From: Todiramphus chloris collaris
Lineage: Eukaryota; Chordata; Aves; Coraciiformes; Alcedinidae
Reading direction: 5' to 3'
Assembly: GCA_025345505.1 (NCBI GenBank)
Contig: JANVCC010000010.1
Span: 44,651,738-44,715,737 of the forward strand
Length of the DNA: 64,000 bases
A program made the position numbers and the translations under genes. The notes under the pieces were generated by a model, which was not told the DNA's origin, searched no databases, and was given only the letters and a program-made list of their open reading frames with translations. Shown here one piece after another: positions 61,975 to 64,000 of the stretch. Position 1 is the first letter of the stretch. Every line of letters starts with the position of its first letter.

Positions 61975-62375
61975 ATAGAACCAGAGGATGGTTTGAGTTG
62001 GAGGAGACCTTAAAGATCATCTAGTTCCAACACAAGGGACACCTTCCATTACACCAGGTTGCTCAAAGCCCCATCTGACCCGGCCTTGAATACTTCCCTT
62101 GAAGGGACATCCACAACTTCCCTGGGAAATAAGTTCCACTGTCTCACCACCCTCACAATAAAGAGTTTCTTCCTAATACATAATCTAAATCTGCCCTCTT
62201 TCAATTTGAAACTGTTACCCCTTGTCCTATTACTACATTAAAGGGTCCTTGATAAAGGGTCCCTCCCCATCTTTTCTGCAGGCCTCCTTTAAGTACTGGG
62301 AGGCTGCTATAAGATCTCAATGAAGCCTTCTCTTCTTCAGGCTAAACAATTCCAGTCATTGCCTGTCAAGAATTA
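61975..62375 (-). mobile_element. CR1 3' end fragment, minus strand
   Basis: On the plus strand it begins with AATCATAGAACCAGAGGATG, GGTTTGAGTTGGAG and AAAGATCATCTAGTTCCAAC, which is the reverse complement of the CR1 3' terminus. Antisense ORF2 sequence follows (GCTCAAAGCCCCATCTGACC, CACCACCCTCACAATAAAG, CTTGTCCTATTACTACATTA, AGGCTGCTATAAGATCTC). It is 5'-truncated near 62375. The plus-strand frame across it is an antisense artefact. Confidence 0.93.
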
Positions 62376-62983
62376 TTAGAGTCTTTCAAGAACTTATCTC
62401 AAACCCCAAAATTCTAAGAAAAAAAAAATGTGTCTGTCATTCCATACTATTAAACATTTTGAATAGATAAAATTGTTTTTAAAGGAGTAAAACCAGACAG
62501 AACTTATCTGCTTCTCTATGCTACATTTGCAGCTATGACATTCATATAATAATGTTTTCTCTTTTTTTCATTTGTGGGCTTCAGAATACAAGGGTAAAAA
62601 GAATAAGTGACAAATATCCATGATAAGACAATCTATTGTGCACCTTAGTGCTATCAGTCAAATGCTCTACATGAAGCATTTCTTGAATCTCATGAAAGAC
62701 CAAGTATGTGAAATAACCGTTGATCCCTTCCCCAAACTTTCAGTTCTACACTAAGCAGAAAGTGACCCACTGTGTTAAATCCATATCTCAGTTCACTCCA
62801 ACCACACACAATAAAAATATACCCCATCAATATGGACCTTATATCCAGTGAAAGATATGAGGTTTAGATAAGTACTGTGTTTGTACAAGTATACAGATAT
62901 TGATTTTGCAAAAATGCTATATTATGCAATGATGTTGCAGAGAGGGTTGGACACTTTTAGAATTCCAATTAAGATCTATTTCA
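62376..62983. other. Noncoding spacer between two CR1 fragments
   Basis: About 600 bp of AT-rich sequence in which I see no gene or repeat. Confidence 0.55.
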
Positions 62984-63088
62984 CAGAATAACAGGATGAT
63001 TGAGGTTGGAAGGGACCTATGAAGGTCATCTAGTCTACCCCCCCCCCCATATCAAGCAGGGCCTCCTAGAACCAATTGCTCAGAAACA
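62984..63088 (-). mobile_element. CR1 3' end fragment, minus strand, interrupted by the LTR-like repeat
   Basis: The plus-strand words CAGAATAACAGGATGATTGA, GGTTGGAAGGGACCTATG and AAGGTCATCTAGTC, then an 11-C run and AAGCAGGGCCTCCTAGA, are the reverse complement of a CR1 3' end. This is a subfamily different from the copy at 61975. It stops abruptly where the LTR-like block begins, which suggests that the LTR inserted into it. Confidence 0.88.
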
Positions 63089-64000
63089 TGTGGTAGGTTG
63101 ATGTTGGCTGTCTGCCAACCAAGCGAGTCTGTCACTCCGTCTTCTTAAACGGACAGGTGAACAAAATATGACAAAAACGATTGAGAGTCAAGGTAAGGAC
63201 AGCAATTACTGTCATAGGCAAAACAGACTGAGCTTGGGGAAAGTCATTGACAATCAAATCAGAGTAGGATAATGAGAAATAAGAACTAATCTAAAAAAAT
63301 TCTTCCTCCCACTATTCCCTGCTTCCCAGGCTCAACTTCTCTACCTCCTTCCTCTGAGAAGTGCAGAGAGATGGGGAATGGAAATCGTAGCCATTTCATA
63401 ACACTTGGCATCTGCTGCTCCTTCCTCCTCAGGACCTTCCCTTACTCCGTTGTGGGGAGCTTTGGATGTGATATAGTCCTTCACAAACTTCTCCAACATG
63501 TGTCCTTCCCACAGGATGCAATTCTTCAAAAACTGTTTCAGAGTGGGTCCTTTCCATGGGATACAGATCTTCAGGAATGGACTGCTCCAGCATGGGTACC
63601 CCATGTGGACACAAGTCTTGCCAGAAAATCCACACCAGCATCGGCTTTTCTTGACAGGCCTCAGTTCCTGCCTTGGACCTACTGCAGCATGGGCTGTCCA
63701 GGAGGTCACTGCTTCCTTCAAGGCACATCTACGTACTCTGGTGTTCAGATCTTCACGGGCTGCAGGGTGAATATCTGCTCCACTGTAGACATCCATGGGT
63801 TGCAGGAGAACAACCAGTGTCACAATGGTCTTCACCATGGGATGCAGGAGAATCTCCAAATGTGTGTGGAGCACTTCCTCACCCTCCTTCTTCACTGACC
63901 TTGGTGTCTGCAGAGTTGTTTCTCTCACATACACTTACTCCTTTCTCTCAGCTGCTTTTGTGGAGCATTTTTTACCCCTTCTTAACTATGTTATCACAGA
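63089..64000 (-). mobile_element. Large avian LTR-like interspersed repeat, runs off the window
   Basis: The left end TGTGGTAGGTTG resembles the left end of the minus-strand solo LTR at 17078 (TGTGATGGGTTG), so this is probably the 3' end of a minus-strand LTR. The body contains tandem 45-50-bp units (63445-63490, 63491-63535, 63536-63584 and 63585 to about 63634), with weaker ones to about 63870. A GC-richer segment ends near the right edge. Frames of 197 codons (minus, 63341-63934) and 175 codons (plus, 63371-63898) overlap in antisense; neither has a known domain. The pattern matches a repeat I have seen widely in bird genomes, but I cannot name the family with certainty. The other end and target duplication lie outside the window. 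Confidence 0.7.
63445..63634. repeat. 45-50-bp tandem units inside the LTR-like repeat
   Basis: Four successive units start with CTCC or TTTC followed by a TGTGGGG/AGTGGGTCC-like core and TTCA(C/G)(A/G)AA near the end. Lengths are 46, 45, 49 and about 50 bp. Because the lengths are not multiples of three, the open frames through the array are not held open by the repeat unit itself. Confidence 0.75.

Overview
This is a vertebrate nuclear window, almost certainly from a bird. Several CR1 LINE fragments carry the typical avian 3' end, there are LTRs and a provirus of avian ERVL type, and one spliced gene is closest to MGAT4C (GT54 family). The background is AT-rich, CpG-poor and gene-poor. There are no operons, bacterial genes, CRISPR arrays or tRNA genes. 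I cannot name the species.

The one cellular gene I can support is on the minus strand. Its three coding exons lie at 39663-39791 (membrane anchor), 35181-35328 (stem) and 32166-33322 (catalytic region and C-terminus). Splice sites and phases agree, and the predicted type II Golgi glycosyltransferase is 477 residues long. Positions 1-32165 are therefore downstream of the gene, apart from its 3' UTR. Positions above 39819 are its 5' introns or 5' flank.

Mobile DNA: an ERVK-like solo LTR (7005-7350, 6-bp duplication TAAACC); a minus-strand ERVL-like solo LTR (17078-17545, duplication GCCTC); a CR1 tail (30879-31099); a solo LTR (40045-40641) only about 226 bp from the start-codon exon; and a complete but dead env-less ERVL provirus (40965-49701, duplication GATGG) with gag, protease, RT, RNase H and integrase remnants. 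A 2-kb CR1 sits inside the provirus's 3' LTR and has replaced its promoter segment. A relative of the provirus LTR with a TTCCA expansion lies at 55323-55810. CR1 pieces in reverse orientation lie at 55871-56140, 61975-62375 and 62984-63088. A large LTR-like repeat starts at 63089 and runs off the window.

Other structure: a GATA/GGAT microsatellite at 1089-1225; a homopurine tract at 13872-14290 broken by 189 Ns; a diverged dispersed repeat pair (38710-38854 and 49786-49940); and an isolated CpG-dense patch with a CTCF-like motif at 51714-51786. I found no convincing new multi-gene system. The most interesting items are the nested ERVL/CR1 locus, an 18-bp coding repeat in gag, the CpG-dense patch, and the repeat with long ORFs on both strands at the right edge.
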